This document shows, piece by piece, positions 46,665 to 55,852 of a DNA stretch of 64,000 bases (positions are counted from its first letter, which is position 1; each line of letters starts with the position of its first letter). Under the pieces are notes generated by a model that was not told the DNA's origin, ran no database searches, and was given only the letters and a program-made list of their open reading frames with translations. Source of the stretch: Edaphovirga cremea (GTDB taxonomy: Bacteria; Pseudomonadota; Gammaproteobacteria; Enterobacterales; Enterobacteriaceae); NCBI RefSeq assembly GCF_003332275.1, contig NZ_QOVA01000022.1, positions 1 to 64,000 on the forward strand. The letters run 5' to 3'. Both the position numbers and the translations under genes were made by a program.

Positions 46665-47999
46665 ATGAAAAGCAGAATAGGCATAAGAACTCGGACTTTT
46701 ATTAGCTTTTATCTGTTCTGGCTCTGTTCTGCCCTGGTGATCTATCTGTCGATAGATTTTGTACAAGAGCGGATTCTGGAGAGACTGGTAGCGACAGCGC
46801 AATCCGAGTCAATGCGTGAGGCGGTGAAGCGGGTCGAGGCGCGGCTCCTCGCGCATCCCAACACCGACTGGGAAAAAGAAGTCGACAGCATGGGCGATTA
46901 TTTTATCTACCCCATGGCGATCAAGAAAATTGATGTGTTTTCCGCTCATATGGACGCAGAACAATACCAATCGCTGAAGGATGGCGTGATTATATTGACG
47001 TCTGACGGGTTCGTATTGAAGAAAATCAGAAGCACAAACGATGTGCTGAAGATTGGCCCGATAACACCGGAGTCGCCGTCAGTGGTCAGTGAGCTTTCCA
47101 CGATGCAACTCATCATCTACGTCTGGGGACTTACGGCGCTCATGATCGCCCTGTTTTCCTATTTATGGTTAAGACCGGTGTGGAAAGACATGATGAACGT
47201 GCGCAAAACCGCGCTGTTACTGAGCAGTGGTGATTTTAGTGCCCGTACCGAGTGGGCCTCGTCGGAGATTTTTATTCCTATCGCGACCGCCATGAACAGC
47301 ATGGCCGATCGAATCCAGCGGTTGGTGACATTCAGAAAAGAAATGACCCAGGCGATGGCGCATGAACTCCGCACGCCCGTTGCCCGCATCCGTTTTCTGC
47401 TGTTCGACTATTTTGAACAGAAGAAAGAAGAATCAGAGACATCCTCCATTAGCCGTATTTACCCCGAAATAGACGAAATAGAATCACTGATTACCATGGG
47501 ACTGAATTACGCCCGTATCGACAGTGACACAATAGAACTCGTTCCTTCCAAGCAATATGTCTTGACCTGGATTGAAGCTCAGGTCAGCGCGGCCAGCCTG
47601 GGAGCTTCACACCTTAAGTTTGAATCTCATTATGGTGAGGATTTGGGCTGGTTCGAAATCGACACGAAAATGATGCCCTATGTATTCCGTAATTTGCTGG
47701 GAAATGCCAAAAAGCATGCGAAATCCATGATAAAAATTTCTGCCGAGAGAAAAGGAAATCATCTGGTGTTTGCCGTGGAAGACGATGGTCGAGGCATTCA
47801 TCCTGACGAATACAGCAATATTTTCCAACCTTTTCATCGGGGTGCAGAGGATGAAGAGAAAGGCATCAGTGGCTTTGGCCTCGGTCTGGCTATCGCAGAG
47901 AAAGTGATTCTGCTGCATAAAGGCACGATCAGCGTCTCTGCATCTTCACTCGGTGGTGCCTGTTTTACCGTAGAGATCCCGTGTAAATACCCCTCCTGA
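46665..47999 (+). CDS. Sensor histidine kinase, RstB-like
   Basis: 444 residues: helix 1 (TFISFYLFWLCSALVIYLSI), a periplasmic domain of about 115 residues, helix 2 (LIIYVWGLTALMIALFSYLWL), HAMP, then the dimerisation H-box MAHELRTPVARIRFLLFDYFE and an ATPase domain with NLLGNAKKHA (N box), VEDDGRGI (G1) and GFGLGLAIAEK (G2). It partners the RstA-like regulator. CAGGAAAG lies before the ATG at 46665. Downstream of its stop begins the repeat array at 48.0-48.8 kb. Confidence 0.93.
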   Translation: MKSRIGIRTRTFISFYLFWLCSALVIYLSIDFVQERILERLVATAQSESMREAVKRVEARLLAHPNTDWEKEVDSMGDYFIYPMAIKKIDVFSAHMDAEQYQSLKDGVIILTSDGFVLKKIRSTNDVLKIGPITPESPSVVSELSTMQLIIYVWGLTALMIALFSYLWLRPVWKDMMNVRKTALLLSSGDFSARTEWASSEIFIPIATAMNSMADRIQRLVTFRKEMTQAMAHELRTPVARIRFLLFDYFEQKKEESETSSISRIYPEIDEIESLITMGLNYARIDSDTIELVPSKQYVLTWIEAQVSAASLGASHLKFESHYGEDLGWFEIDTKMMPYVFRNLLGNAKKHAKSMIKISAERKGNHLVFAVEDDGRGIHPDEYSNIFQPFHRGAEDEEKGISGFGLGLAIAEKVILLHKGTISVSASSLGGACFTVEIPCKYPS

Positions 48000-48016
48000 T
48001 TTACGCGTTGAAATAT

Positions 48017-48760
48017 GCACTACAAAATACAACACACCCGCGACAAAACCCCCGAACATCCGCCGAAATAAAGGGCTATTCTGGTTCCCATAGCATCAGG
48101 AACCAAACAAAGGGAATAAGTAATAAAGATTCGATGGCATATTTAACCCGGAGCCTGATTATCTTCCCTTAGACGGAAATTACAATTTGAAACACTCAGT
48201 ACAAAACACAACAGGGAAGCGACAAAAGTCCCGAACATAACAGGAAATAAGCCGTTAATATTATTTCACACCAAGGGAAAGGTAAGGGAAGAAGTAAAGA
48301 AAGGAATCGGCTAGGTAATTACTGTGACAAAGGAGAAAGGACCGAAGTAAAGAAGGGAGTCGACACAGTAATGTTCATAATAGGGAAGAAAGGAAGAAGG
48401 GACGCGACACGGTGATAACCGTGGCAAGGGAAAAGGAAGGCAGTACAGAAGGGAGTCTACGCAGTAATGAATGTAATAAAGAAAAAGGAAAGAAGTCACG
48501 AAAGGAATCGATACAATAATTATTGCAGCTAGGGAAAAGGAAAGCAGCAAAGAAAGGACGCTACGCGAAAAATATCGCGATAAAAAGGGACTAAAGTCAC
48601 GAAAGGAATCGGCCAGGTAATTACTATGATAAAGGAGAAAGGACCGAAGTAAAGAAGGGAGTCGACACAGTAATTACCATTACCACACCAAGGGAAGTAA
48701 AAAATAGAAAGGAATCGACGTACCATAGAAAATGCAAAGGAATATACCATTTTAAGAACA
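48017..48760. repeat. Array of about nine purine-rich repeats of about 50 bp
   Basis: From 48299 the plus strand shows head-to-tail units starting AAAGGAATCG or AAGGGAGTCG at about 48299, 48354, 48399, 48449, 48500, 48553, 48601, 48654 and 48706. Each has a short palindromic middle (for example CACGG-TGATA-CCGTG, CGCGA-AAAATA-TCGCG, CAATAATTATTG) and a purine linker like AAGGGAAAAGGAAAGAAGT. The 74-bp blocks 48299-48372 and 48601-48674 differ at three positions. Two copies of another motif (ACAAAACACAACA...GCGACAAAAGTCCCGAACAT) precede them at about 48017 and 48195. No gene is called in 48000-48921. Confidence 0.85.
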
Positions 48761-48921
48761 GGGATGTTCGTTACTTTAACTGAAAACATTCTGCCCCCGC
48801 CCAACACGGATGGTACTCAATACCACCAGCGACTTGTAATACCCTTTACCCGACCTGAAATAATAAGTACTTATCCAGCCCCTCGAAAGCCGGATAAGCG
48901 GCGGTTATCGGGCAATCACAC

Positions 48922-49551
48922 TCATTCTTTCCCAGGTGCAGTCAACGAAGCCAGATTGGCGGAGATCACTTTCGCATACCGCGCGATGCGTTCGCCCTGA
49001 TAGCGGGACGCCACCAATTTCTCATCCGGCAGATCTGCGCCCTGGGCATCGGTATAGCTGACGCCATAAGGGTTCCCGCCCGCCGCATACAGCAGCGGAT
49101 CGGTGTAACCAACGGGAACAATAATGGCACCCCAGTGATAGAACACATTCTGCAGAGCCAATAGGGTCGATTCTTGGCCGCCATGAATATTCCCTGCACC
49201 GCTGAACGCGCCTGCCACTTTATCCTGCAATTTTCCAGCAAACCATTTACCACCGCAAAGATCGATAAACTGTTTTAACTGGGCGGAAGGTAAACCAAAG
49301 CGGGTCGGGGTACCAAAAATATAGCCGTCAGCCCACTCCAGATCGTCCGGCGTGGCTTCAGGGATATCTTTGGTGGCGTCCAGATGCTTGCGCCAGGCGG
49401 GATTGCTGTCAATGGCGACAGCGGGTGCCAATTCTTTTGCCTTGCGCAGGCGGACTTCTGCGCCAACTGCTTCGGCACCCTCCTTGGCTGCCAGGGCGAG
49501 TTGATAGGTGTTACCGGTACTGCTGTAATATACGATGGTGATCTTGGCCAT
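48922..49551 (-). CDS. wrbA: WrbA-type NAD(P)H:quinone oxidoreductase
   Basis: 209 residues of the flavodoxin-like type IV quinone oxidoreductases. KITIVYYSSTGNTYQLA is the phosphate-binding loop for FMN; FGTPTRFGLPSAQLKQFID, AGAFSGAGNIHGGQESTLLALQN and HWGAIIVPVGYT follow in the family order. It reduces quinones by two electrons to limit redox stress. It is slightly longer than E. coli WrbA (198 residues) and could be a paralogue. GGAGACGCAG precedes the ATG. Confidence 0.92.
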   Translation of the reverse strand: MAKITIVYYSSTGNTYQLALAAKEGAEAVGAEVRLRKAKELAPAVAIDSNPAWRKHLDATKDIPEATPDDLEWADGYIFGTPTRFGLPSAQLKQFIDLCGGKWFAGKLQDKVAGAFSGAGNIHGGQESTLLALQNVFYHWGAIIVPVGYTDPLLYAAGGNPYGVSYTDAQGADLPDEKLVASRYQGERIARYAKVISANLASLTAPGKE

Positions 49552-49632
49552 CTGCGTCTCCTCATGTGAATGAAAATGAATCGCGTCCGGCTAAGTATAG
49601 TTTTACTTCAGCAGGGGTCGGGGTTTTCCGGA

Positions 49633-50310
49633 TTAAGACTGACGGATAGCCTGGTCAAACCATCCACAGATATGTTCAATACGGGTAATAGCAGACCCCA
49701 CCGTCACGGCATAGGCCCCGGCACGAATGGCTTCGGCGGCAAGGGCCGGGGTATTGTAACGGCCTTCGGCAATCGTCCGGCAACCGGCAGCCGTCAGGCT
49801 GGAAACCAGCACCAGATCCGGTTCGATCGGCACGTGATTGCCCGTATAGCCCGATAACGTGGTGCCAATGAAATCGATGCCGAGCTGGTGGGCAGCAACG
49901 CCGTCGCCATAAGTGGCGCAGTCCGCCATAGCCAACCGCTGGTGGGATTGAATACGTTGAAACAGCGCCTCAACGCTGACTGGCCGGGGGCGATCGGTGG
50001 CGTCAAAGGCAATGATATTGACACCGGCATCGCTGAGCCGATCGATATCTTCTAGCCAGGGCGTAATCCTGACTGCGGTATCCGTCAGATCGCGTTTTAT
50101 GATGCCAATGATCGGTGCATCCGTCAGTTGACGCACGGCAAGAATGTTATTGATCCCTTCAATTCTCAACCCTACGGCACCCCCTGCCAGCGCTGCCATT
50201 GCCATGGCGGCAACGAGTTCAGGTTTATCCATGGCGCTTCCCGGCACGGGTTGGCAGGAGACAATCAGCCCTTTATGAAACGAGGCGATGAGAGATTTAT
50301 GACTGCACAT
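49633..50310 (-). CDS. nanE: N-acetylmannosamine-6-phosphate 2-epimerase
   Basis: 225 residues: [70 protein letters not shown] and [16 protein letters not shown] end ([21 protein letters not shown]), all typical of the NanE TIM barrel, with the catalytic Lys in IKRD. It converts ManNAc-6-P to GlcNAc-6-P in sialic acid catabolism. It is divergent from nanK across an intergenic region with repeated RpiR-type motifs. No nanA or transporter is in the window. Confidence 0.95.
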   Translation of the reverse strand: MCSHKSLIASFHKGLIVSCQPVPGSAMDKPELVAAMAMAALAGGAVGLRIEGINNILAVRQLTDAPIIGIIKRDLTDTAVRITPWLEDIDRLSDAGVNIIAFDATDRPRPVSVEALFQRIQSHQRLAMADCATYGDGVAAHQLGIDFIGTTLSGYTGNHVPIEPDLVLVSSLTAAGCRTIAEGRYNTPALAAEAIRAGAYAVTVGSAITRIEHICGWFDQAIRQS

Positions 50311-50312
50311 GA

Positions 50313-50458
50313 TTTTTACTCCAATGTTAAATTATTAATGAAGTTTTACTCCAGTGAGGGTAATTCGTCCCATTTTTTGCCGCAATCCATTGCGAAGAGA
50401 ATTGTGATCGACCTCAATGAAGTTTAACTCCTTTTTAATTTATTTTTTGGAGTAAAAG
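50313..50458. promoter_or_regulatory. Four copies of a GAAGTTTTACTCC-type operator motif
   Basis: TTTTTACTCCAA (50313-50324), GAAGTTTTACTCCAG (50340-50354), TGAAGTTTAACTCC (50418-50431) and, inverted, TTTTTTGGAGTAAAAG (50443-50458) lie in the divergent nanE-nanK region. They are the likely binding sites of the RpiR regulator encoded after nanK, acting on both promoters. Confidence 0.65.
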
Positions 50459-50505
50459 CGTTATAACTAAGCCCAGTCGTCGCAACATTACTCAGGAACT
50501 GTCTG

Positions 50506-51387
50506 ATGGCACAGTGTTTGGCTTTGGATATTGGCGGCACCAAAATTGCTGCTGCATTGGTGGATGAACGCGGTGCGATCAGCGCCCGCCAACAAATTGC
50601 TACCCCGCGTGGCAACAAAACCCTGCTGGCTTCCGCGTTGGAATCGCTGGTTTTACCGCTGCGGGCCGAGGCCGATTTCATTGCTGTTGCCTCAACAGGT
50701 ATCATCCAGAATGGCAAACTGTCAGCGCTGAATCCTGCCAATCTGGGCGGACTGGCGGACTTTCCGTTGGCTGAATGCCTGGAGGCATGCAGCGCGCTGC
50801 CGGTGGTGTTACTGAATGATGGTCAGGCAGCCGCGTGGGCGGAATATTTGTCCCTCAATGGGCAGATCGACAATCTGCTGTTCGTCACGGTATCCACTGG
50901 TGTCGGCGGCGGCATCGTGCTGAACGGATCGTTGCAGATCGGTAAAACAGGATTGGCAGGGCACATCGGGCATACGCTGGCCGACCCGAATGGTCCACAC
51001 TGTGGCTGTGGAAGGCGCGGTTGCGTTGAAAGTATTGCCAGCGGGACAGCCATTGCAGCGGCGACCGCTGGCTGGGCAACGCCGCTCAATGCTCAGCAGG
51101 TTTTCAGCCTTGCCGCACAGGGTGAGGACGCCGCAAGAACAATTTTCAATCGCTCAGCAAATGCCATCGCCCAGATGATCGCCGACATGACGATGGCGCT
51201 GGATATCGAACATGTAGTGTTGGGTGGCAGCGTCGGGTTGGCGTCAGGATATGCAGAACAGGTGCGGATCGCCCAGCACTCGCTGCCTGCGCTTTACCGA
51301 CCACCGCTGACGCTGGCTCATCATCGTCAGGACAGTGGATTGTTGGGTGCCGCACGCTGGGCATCAACGGTACTCAAGTGTCGCTAG
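50506..51387 (+). CDS. nanK: N-acetylmannosamine kinase
   Basis: 293 residues, a ROK sugar kinase: [18 protein letters not shown] (ATP phosphate loop), [12 protein letters not shown] with the catalytic Asp, [15 protein letters not shown], and the zinc motif [16 protein letters not shown]. It phosphorylates ManNAc to ManNAc-6-P, substrate of NanE. It is divergent from nanE and followed 66 bases later by the RpiR regulator on the same strand. Confidence 0.94.
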   Translation: MAQCLALDIGGTKIAAALVDERGAISARQQIATPRGNKTLLASALESLVLPLRAEADFIAVASTGIIQNGKLSALNPANLGGLADFPLAECLEACSALPVVLLNDGQAAAWAEYLSLNGQIDNLLFVTVSTGVGGGIVLNGSLQIGKTGLAGHIGHTLADPNGPHCGCGRRGCVESIASGTAIAAATAGWATPLNAQQVFSLAAQGEDAARTIFNRSANAIAQMIADMTMALDIEHVVLGGSVGLASGYAEQVRIAQHSLPALYRPPLTLAHHRQDSGLLGAARWASTVLKCR

Positions 51388-51453
51388 TTGCCATTACTCT
51401 TCACCGGTACCGCTAACTGTGCGATCATGCCCTTGAGATAAACGAATCAACTC

Positions 51454-52347
51454 ATGAGGTTGTCCGCTGTGCAAGCCATTACTCCCCGACTGAAACCAGG
51501 CAAAATTCTGGACGCATTGGGTGCCATGCAAAATAGCCTGACGCGCACGGCGCAGCGGATTGCTGCTTATATTCTGCATGATCCGGCCAGCGTCACCCAA
51601 TTTTCGATTGCGGAGCTTTCCTCCGAAACCCAGACGGGCGAGGCGACTATCATTCGTTTTTGCCGCATGCTGGGGTACAAAGGCTTTCAGGATTTCAAGA
51701 TGGATCTCGCCATTGAGGTGGCCACCCGCGACAGCAGCAATGACGCCCTGCTTGATGCCGATGTGCAGGACGAGGATGATATGCAGGTCATTGGTGCCAA
51801 GTTGCAGGCGACGATCAATAACGTGATGTCTGAAACGCTAAACCTGCTTTCTGCCGAGGCGCTGGAACAGGTGGTAGCGCAATTGCGACAGGCGGATAAA
51901 GTGTGTCTGTTTGGCGTCGGGACGTCGGGCATCACCGCTGAAGATGCAAAGGCCAAGCTGATGCGGATCGGTTTGCGCGTGGATGCCGCGACCAATAACC
52001 ATTTCATGTATATGCAAGCCGCGCTGATGAAACCGGGTGATGTGGCTATTGGAATCAGCCATTCGGGTATTTCAGCCGAAACGGTAAAAGCATTGAAGCT
52101 GGCGCGCGAAGCGGGGGCGACGACCGTCGCGCTGACGCACAATATGGGATCGCACATCACCCAGTGCGCGGATGTGGTATTGATCAATGGCAATCGCCAG
52201 GGAGAACTGCAAGGGGATTCGATCGGCACCAAGATTGCCCAACTGTTCGTCCTGGATTTGATTTATGCTTTGCTGGTGAAGTTCGACCCTAAGGTAGCCC
52301 AATCAATCAAGCGTAAAACGGCCAACGCGGTCAATTCCGGCGAGTGA
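51454..52347 (+). CDS. RpiR/MurR family regulator of the nan genes
   Basis: 297 residues: an N-terminal helix-turn-helix (LTRTAQRIAAYILHDPASVTQFSIAELSSETQTGEATIIRFCRMLGYKGFQDFKMDL) and a C-terminal SIS sugar-isomerase domain (VCLFGVGTSGITAEDAKAKLMRIG; GDVAIGISHSGISAETVKALKLAREAGATTVALT). SIS domains bind phosphosugars, so the inducer is probably ManNAc-6-P or GlcNAc-6-P. The GTG or ATG near 51454 gives a short N-terminal tail; a GTG shortly downstream is an alternative start. Confidence 0.92.
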   Translation: MRLSAVQAITPRLKPGKILDALGAMQNSLTRTAQRIAAYILHDPASVTQFSIAELSSETQTGEATIIRFCRMLGYKGFQDFKMDLAIEVATRDSSNDALLDADVQDEDDMQVIGAKLQATINNVMSETLNLLSAEALEQVVAQLRQADKVCLFGVGTSGITAEDAKAKLMRIGLRVDAATNNHFMYMQAALMKPGDVAIGISHSGISAETVKALKLAREAGATTVALTHNMGSHITQCADVVLINGNRQGELQGDSIGTKIAQLFVLDLIYALLVKFDPKVAQSIKRKTANAVNSGE

Positions 52348-52392
52348 TAAAAAATGTGCCGACCGGGCCGTACCCACCCGATCGGCTGACGT

Positions 52393-53118
52393 CTATTTTT
52401 CGTTGATAGTCGCTGGTGTGCGAGGGGTGGAGGCGATGGTGAAACTGAACGTATTGATGCCTTCAATTCCTCCCGTTACGACATCACCTGGTTGCAGCGC
52501 ACCAACGCCCGCTGGGGTTCCGGTAAAGATTAAATCGCCCGGTTGTAACGCCACTGCCCGTGACAAATAACTGATGATATCTTTGACCGGCCAGATCTGG
52601 TCGGCGAGATCGCCACGCTGACGCGGTTCTCCATTCACATCCAGCCAGATGCTGCCGCTTTCAGGGTGGCCTATTTTGCTTACCGGCAGCAGTGGGCTGG
52701 CCGGGGCGGATTTATCAAAACCTTTGGCCCAATCCCAAGGGCGGCCAGATTTCTTGGCGTCAGCCTGCAGATCGCGACGGGTGAGATCGACGCCCACCGT
52801 GTAACCCCAGATGTGTGACTGCGCATCGGCAGGGGCGATATCGCAACCGCCGATCCCAATAGCGACCACCAGCTCAACTTCAAAATGAAAATCCCTGGTT
52901 AGGGAAGGGTAAGGGACTTCGCCCTCTGCGGGGATCAGTGCGTCATGAGGTTTGGAGAAAAAGAAAGGCGGTTCACGATCCGGATCGTGACCCATTTCAC
53001 GCGCATGATCGGCGTAGTTGCGCCCAACGCAGAAAATACGGCGAACCGGGAAACGGGCATCTTCACCGACAATTGCCAATGAGGGTTGGGCAGGTTGCGC
53101 AATAACATACTCAGTCAT
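52393..53118 (-). CDS. Fumarylacetoacetate hydrolase family protein
   Basis: 241 residues: RIFCVGRNYADHAREMGHDP, FFFSKPHDALIPAEGEVPYPSLTRDFHFEVELVVAIG (metal-binding E-x-E), WGYTVGVDLTRRDLQADAKKSGRPWDWAKGFD and GDLIFTGTPAGVGALQPGD. This matches the fumarylpyruvate/acylpyruvate hydrolase subgroup (YcgM, NagK), which cleaves C-C bonds of acylpyruvates with Mg. AGGAAGAG lies before the ATG at 53118. It is downstream of the AraC gene but separated by a terminator, so it is likely transcribed alone. Confidence 0.93.
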   Translation of the reverse strand: MTEYVIAQPAQPSLAIVGEDARFPVRRIFCVGRNYADHAREMGHDPDREPPFFFSKPHDALIPAEGEVPYPSLTRDFHFEVELVVAIGIGGCDIAPADAQSHIWGYTVGVDLTRRDLQADAKKSGRPWDWAKGFDKSAPASPLLPVSKIGHPESGSIWLDVNGEPRQRGDLADQIWPVKDIISYLSRAVALQPGDLIFTGTPAGVGALQPGDVVTGGIEGINTFSFTIASTPRTPATINEK

Positions 53119-53215
53119 GATTCTCTTCCTGTAGGGTTTCACTATGAAGTAACAGGAAAACAGTCTGGCAGAGAATGTCGCCCCAGACCTGGACAGAACC
53201 ACGCAGTTATTGGAG

Positions 53216-53241
53216 AAAACCCGCATTCTGTAGAATACGGG
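53216..53241 (-). terminator. Terminator of the AraC gene and rhamnose operon
   Basis: On the minus strand CCCGTATTCT-AC-AGAATGCGGG starts right after the AraC stop codon (53242) and is followed by TTTTCT. Confidence 0.85.
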
Positions 53242-54156
53242 TTATTTGATGAGGGAATGGCTGTGCATCTGGCGGTATTTACCCGGTGGCATACCGTGGA
53301 TTTGGCGGAAACGTCGGGAGAAATAGGCGTCGTCAATATATCCGCAGGACTGGGCTATGGTACCAATGCTGTCCAGACTGGTGAGCAAACGGATGCGCGC
53401 AAGGCGCATACGCCGTTCGTGTACCAGTTCAGAAAAGGTTTTGCCGACCGATTTTCGCAGCAGGTGGGTGAGATAATTGGGTGAGAGAAATGCGGCGGCG
53501 GCGACCTCGCCAAGATTGAGATCCGGATTGGCGATGTGTTGGCGGATGTAACGCAGCGTGCGGTTCAACGCCGCTTGTTGCCCGCGTTTCTCCGCATTGT
53601 TGGCTGACAGGGCCTGTAAATCCTGCTGGAAGTGTTCGCTGAACAGCCCAAGGAATTGCAGAAGATAGCCCCGCAGGCGCAGTGCTGTACCGAATTCACG
53701 TTGCCGATCGCAGATGCGCATCTGGTCAATCAGCGCGATAATCTGCGGGAAATCCTCCTCCGCCAGCACGAAATCGAGGTATTCCTGGAAACGGAACAGA
53801 GCCAATTCGGGGGCTTCGCCAAGGGGGACATCGTCAAGATCCAGCGAGTCATAGGGCAAATGTGGCAACAGAAAAGCAGGGGCGAAGTTAATCACCACAA
53901 AACGCCCCAGCGGTGGATGCGGTATGTAGTGCAAACGGTGTGGCTGGATAAAGGCGGCCATCCGCGTGGTGAAAGGGCGGATGGCACCACCAATATGCTG
54001 CACGGTATCACTACCGAGATTCAACTGAATCTGGAAGTAATCATGCCGATGTGGCTGCATCAACGCCGGGCGTTCTGACTGATCGCGGATATAGAAATCC
54101 GGTCGGTCGCTGCGCTGATGCATGCCATAGGTCACACTGTTCGCACGTGCTGTCAT
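53242..54156 (-). CDS. AraC family regulator, end of the rhamnose operon
   Basis: 304 residues. The N-terminal cupin-type sensor includes MQPHRHDYFQIQLNLGSDTVQHIGGAIRPFTTRMAAFIQPHRLHYIPHP; the C-terminal double helix-turn-helix is NPDLNLGEVAAAAFLSPNYLTHLLRKSVGKTFSELVHERRMRLARIRLLTSLDSIGTIAQSCGYIDDAYFSRRFRQIHGMPPGKYR. It starts 14 bases after the dehydrogenase gene and is therefore in the rha operon. With no rhaS or rhaR in the window, it is the best candidate local activator; a YqhC-like role for the adjacent dehydrogenase is the alternative. Confidence 0.9.
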   Translation of the reverse strand: MTARANSVTYGMHQRSDRPDFYIRDQSERPALMQPHRHDYFQIQLNLGSDTVQHIGGAIRPFTTRMAAFIQPHRLHYIPHPPLGRFVVINFAPAFLLPHLPYDSLDLDDVPLGEAPELALFRFQEYLDFVLAEEDFPQIIALIDQMRICDRQREFGTALRLRGYLLQFLGLFSEHFQQDLQALSANNAEKRGQQAALNRTLRYIRQHIANPDLNLGEVAAAAFLSPNYLTHLLRKSVGKTFSELVHERRMRLARIRLLTSLDSIGTIAQSCGYIDDAYFSRRFRQIHGMPPGKYRQMHSHSLIK

Positions 54157-54170
54157 ACGGTTTCCGCGTA

Positions 54171-55325
54171 TTAATAACTCAGGCTGAGAATCCGGCGTGC
54201 GGCCACTGCGTCAATATCTTGGTGCTCACCTTGCGGCAGCATATTGAAACGCTCCAGGTTATCCATCACTTCATCAATTGCGGACTCTGGCAGGCCATAG
54301 TCACTGAGCCGGGTTTTCACCCCCATGCTTTCGAAGAAATCGCGCGTCTTGTCGATGGCGGCGGTAATCCGGCTCTCTTCGCCACCCTCGCGCAGATTCC
54401 AAACCCGATCGGCGTACTGCAAGAGCTTGAGGTGTTTGGTATCACGCTGAACGTGCAGCAGCGCAGGCAGGAGAACCGCCAGCGTTTGCGCATGATCGAG
54501 ATTATACAGCGCAGTCAGTTGGTGTCCGATGCGGTGCGTTGCCCAGTCTTGCGGCACACCCACACCAATCAAACCATTCAGCGCCAGCGTCGCCGACCAG
54601 GTGATGGTAGCGCGGACGTTATAATTTTCACTTTTGATCAGTGCTTTCGGGCCTTCTTCGATCAATGTCAGCAGCAGTCCTTCGGCAAAACGATCCTGTA
54701 CTTTACCGTAAGCCGGATAGGTCAGATATTGCTCGATAACGTGCACGAAGGCATCCACCACGCCGTTTGCCACCTGTCGCGCGGGCAGCGTGTAGGATTT
54801 GCGCGGATCAAGAACGGCAAACTGCGGGAACAGTAATGGATGGCTGTATCCCACTTTTGCACCCAGTCCGGTGTGAGTCACTACAGCGGTACCATTCGAT
54901 TCAGAACCGGTTGCAGGCAGGGTCATGACGCACCCCAGCGGCATCACGCGTTTGATGGGTAATTTCTTCGACCACATTTCCCACACGTCGCCATGATAAA
55001 GCGCGGCTGCGGCGATAAACTTGGTGCCATCCACGACCGATCCGCCGCCAATGGCCAGCAGGAAAGTGATCTTTTTTTCTTTCACAAGATCAACGGCTTT
55101 CATCAGCGTATCGAAATGCGGATTGGCTTCAATCCCGGCAAATTCGTGGATCTTACGATTACCGAGTGCGGCACGCGCTTCATCGACGGTACCGAATTTT
55201 TTGGCACTGCCGCTGCCGTAGGTGATCAGCACTCTGGCGTCTGCTGGAATGTGTTTGCCAATATCCGCGATACGCTCGGTACCAAACAATATGCGTGTCG
55301 GGTTGTAATAATCGAAATTGAACAT
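54171..55325 (-). CDS. Iron-containing alcohol dehydrogenase, YqhD-like
   Basis: 384 residues, close to YqhD (387) in length and order: FNFDYYNPTRILFGTERIADIGKHIP, LLAIGGGSVVDGTKFIAAA (nucleotide-binding), CVMTLPATGSESNGTAVVTH, DAFVHVIEQYLTYP and THRIGHQLTALYNLDHAQTLAVLLP, which provide the metal Asp and His ligands. YqhD-type enzymes reduce aldehydes with NADPH. In the rhamnose operon it probably reduces L-lactaldehyde to 1,2-propanediol, taking the place of FucO. This is inferred from context. It follows rhaM after a 175-base gap with an inverted repeat. Confidence 0.93.
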   Translation of the reverse strand: MFNFDYYNPTRILFGTERIADIGKHIPADARVLITYGSGSAKKFGTVDEARAALGNRKIHEFAGIEANPHFDTLMKAVDLVKEKKITFLLAIGGGSVVDGTKFIAAAALYHGDVWEMWSKKLPIKRVMPLGCVMTLPATGSESNGTAVVTHTGLGAKVGYSHPLLFPQFAVLDPRKSYTLPARQVANGVVDAFVHVIEQYLTYPAYGKVQDRFAEGLLLTLIEEGPKALIKSENYNVRATITWSATLALNGLIGVGVPQDWATHRIGHQLTALYNLDHAQTLAVLLPALLHVQRDTKHLKLLQYADRVWNLREGGEESRITAAIDKTRDFFESMGVKTRLSDYGLPESAIDEVMDNLERFNMLPQGEHQDIDAVAARRILSLSY

Positions 55326-55441
55326 CTGTTGCCCCTTTATTATTTGTCACACTATGCCCGCTATTTTACGCTATAGGCCAAAAATGCCTAGCGTAAGTCG
55401 TGGCGTTATGTCACAGGAGTGAGAATGGCGACGCTGTCGTT

Positions 55442-55486
55442 GTGGCGCAAGAAATCGTTTTGACGTCATAACAATAGTTGCGCCAC
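55442..55486. promoter_or_regulatory. Inverted repeat between rhaM and the dehydrogenase gene
   Basis: GTGGCGCAA (55442-55450) is perfectly inverted as TTGCGCCAC (55478-55486), 27 bases apart. This spacing suits an activator or an mRNA hairpin; the dehydrogenase-AraC pair may have its own promoter here. Confidence 0.45.
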
Positions 55487-55500
55487 CATAAAGGGAAGGA

Positions 55501-55815
55501 TTAATCGAGATAGAAAACTTCGCGCAAATCGTCACTGACCGGGCTGTTATCGGGGTTGGACGGCATAACATCACCCATGTGTTGCCACCAGCGTTGGCAG
55601 ATTTCGGTCTGCGCCACCGCGTTCCAGCGTGCTTCTGACTCAATTTCAACAAACCCGAACAGCAGGTTGCGTTTTTCATCGAGAAAAATACTGTAGTGGT
55701 GCGCGCCATGCTGCTTCAACACCTCTTCCAGCTCAGGCCAGATCGGATTATGACGCCGCTGATATTCGGCGTGTGCATCCGGGTTCACCTGCATGACAAA
55801 TGCTTTGCGGATCAT
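55501..55815 (-). CDS. rhaM: L-rhamnose mutarotase
   Basis: 104 residues, the family length: [77 protein letters not shown]...[21 protein letters not shown]. It interconverts the alpha and beta anomers of L-rhamnose. The ATG at 55815 follows a GAGAGAAAG ribosome site; the frame upstream is not conserved. It lies 37 bases after rhaA. Confidence 0.97.
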   Translation of the reverse strand: MIRKAFVMQVNPDAHAEYQRRHNPIWPELEEVLKQHGAHHYSIFLDEKRNLLFGFVEIESEARWNAVAQTEICQRWWQHMGDVMPSNPDNSPVSDDLREVFYLD

Positions 55816-55852
55816 CTTTCTCTCCTCATGACAACGCCGGGACATGTCGGGC

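Noticed and set aside
48259..48760. Could the repeat array be a CRISPR?
   Set aside because: Repeats are imperfect, contiguous and of variable length with no unique spacers, and there are no cas genes.
48311..48807. Minus-strand ORFs with repeated HYCVDSLLYFGPFSF residues
   Set aside because: They are by-products of the purine-rich repeats read on the other strand; units are not multiples of three and frames change between units, with no ribosome sites.
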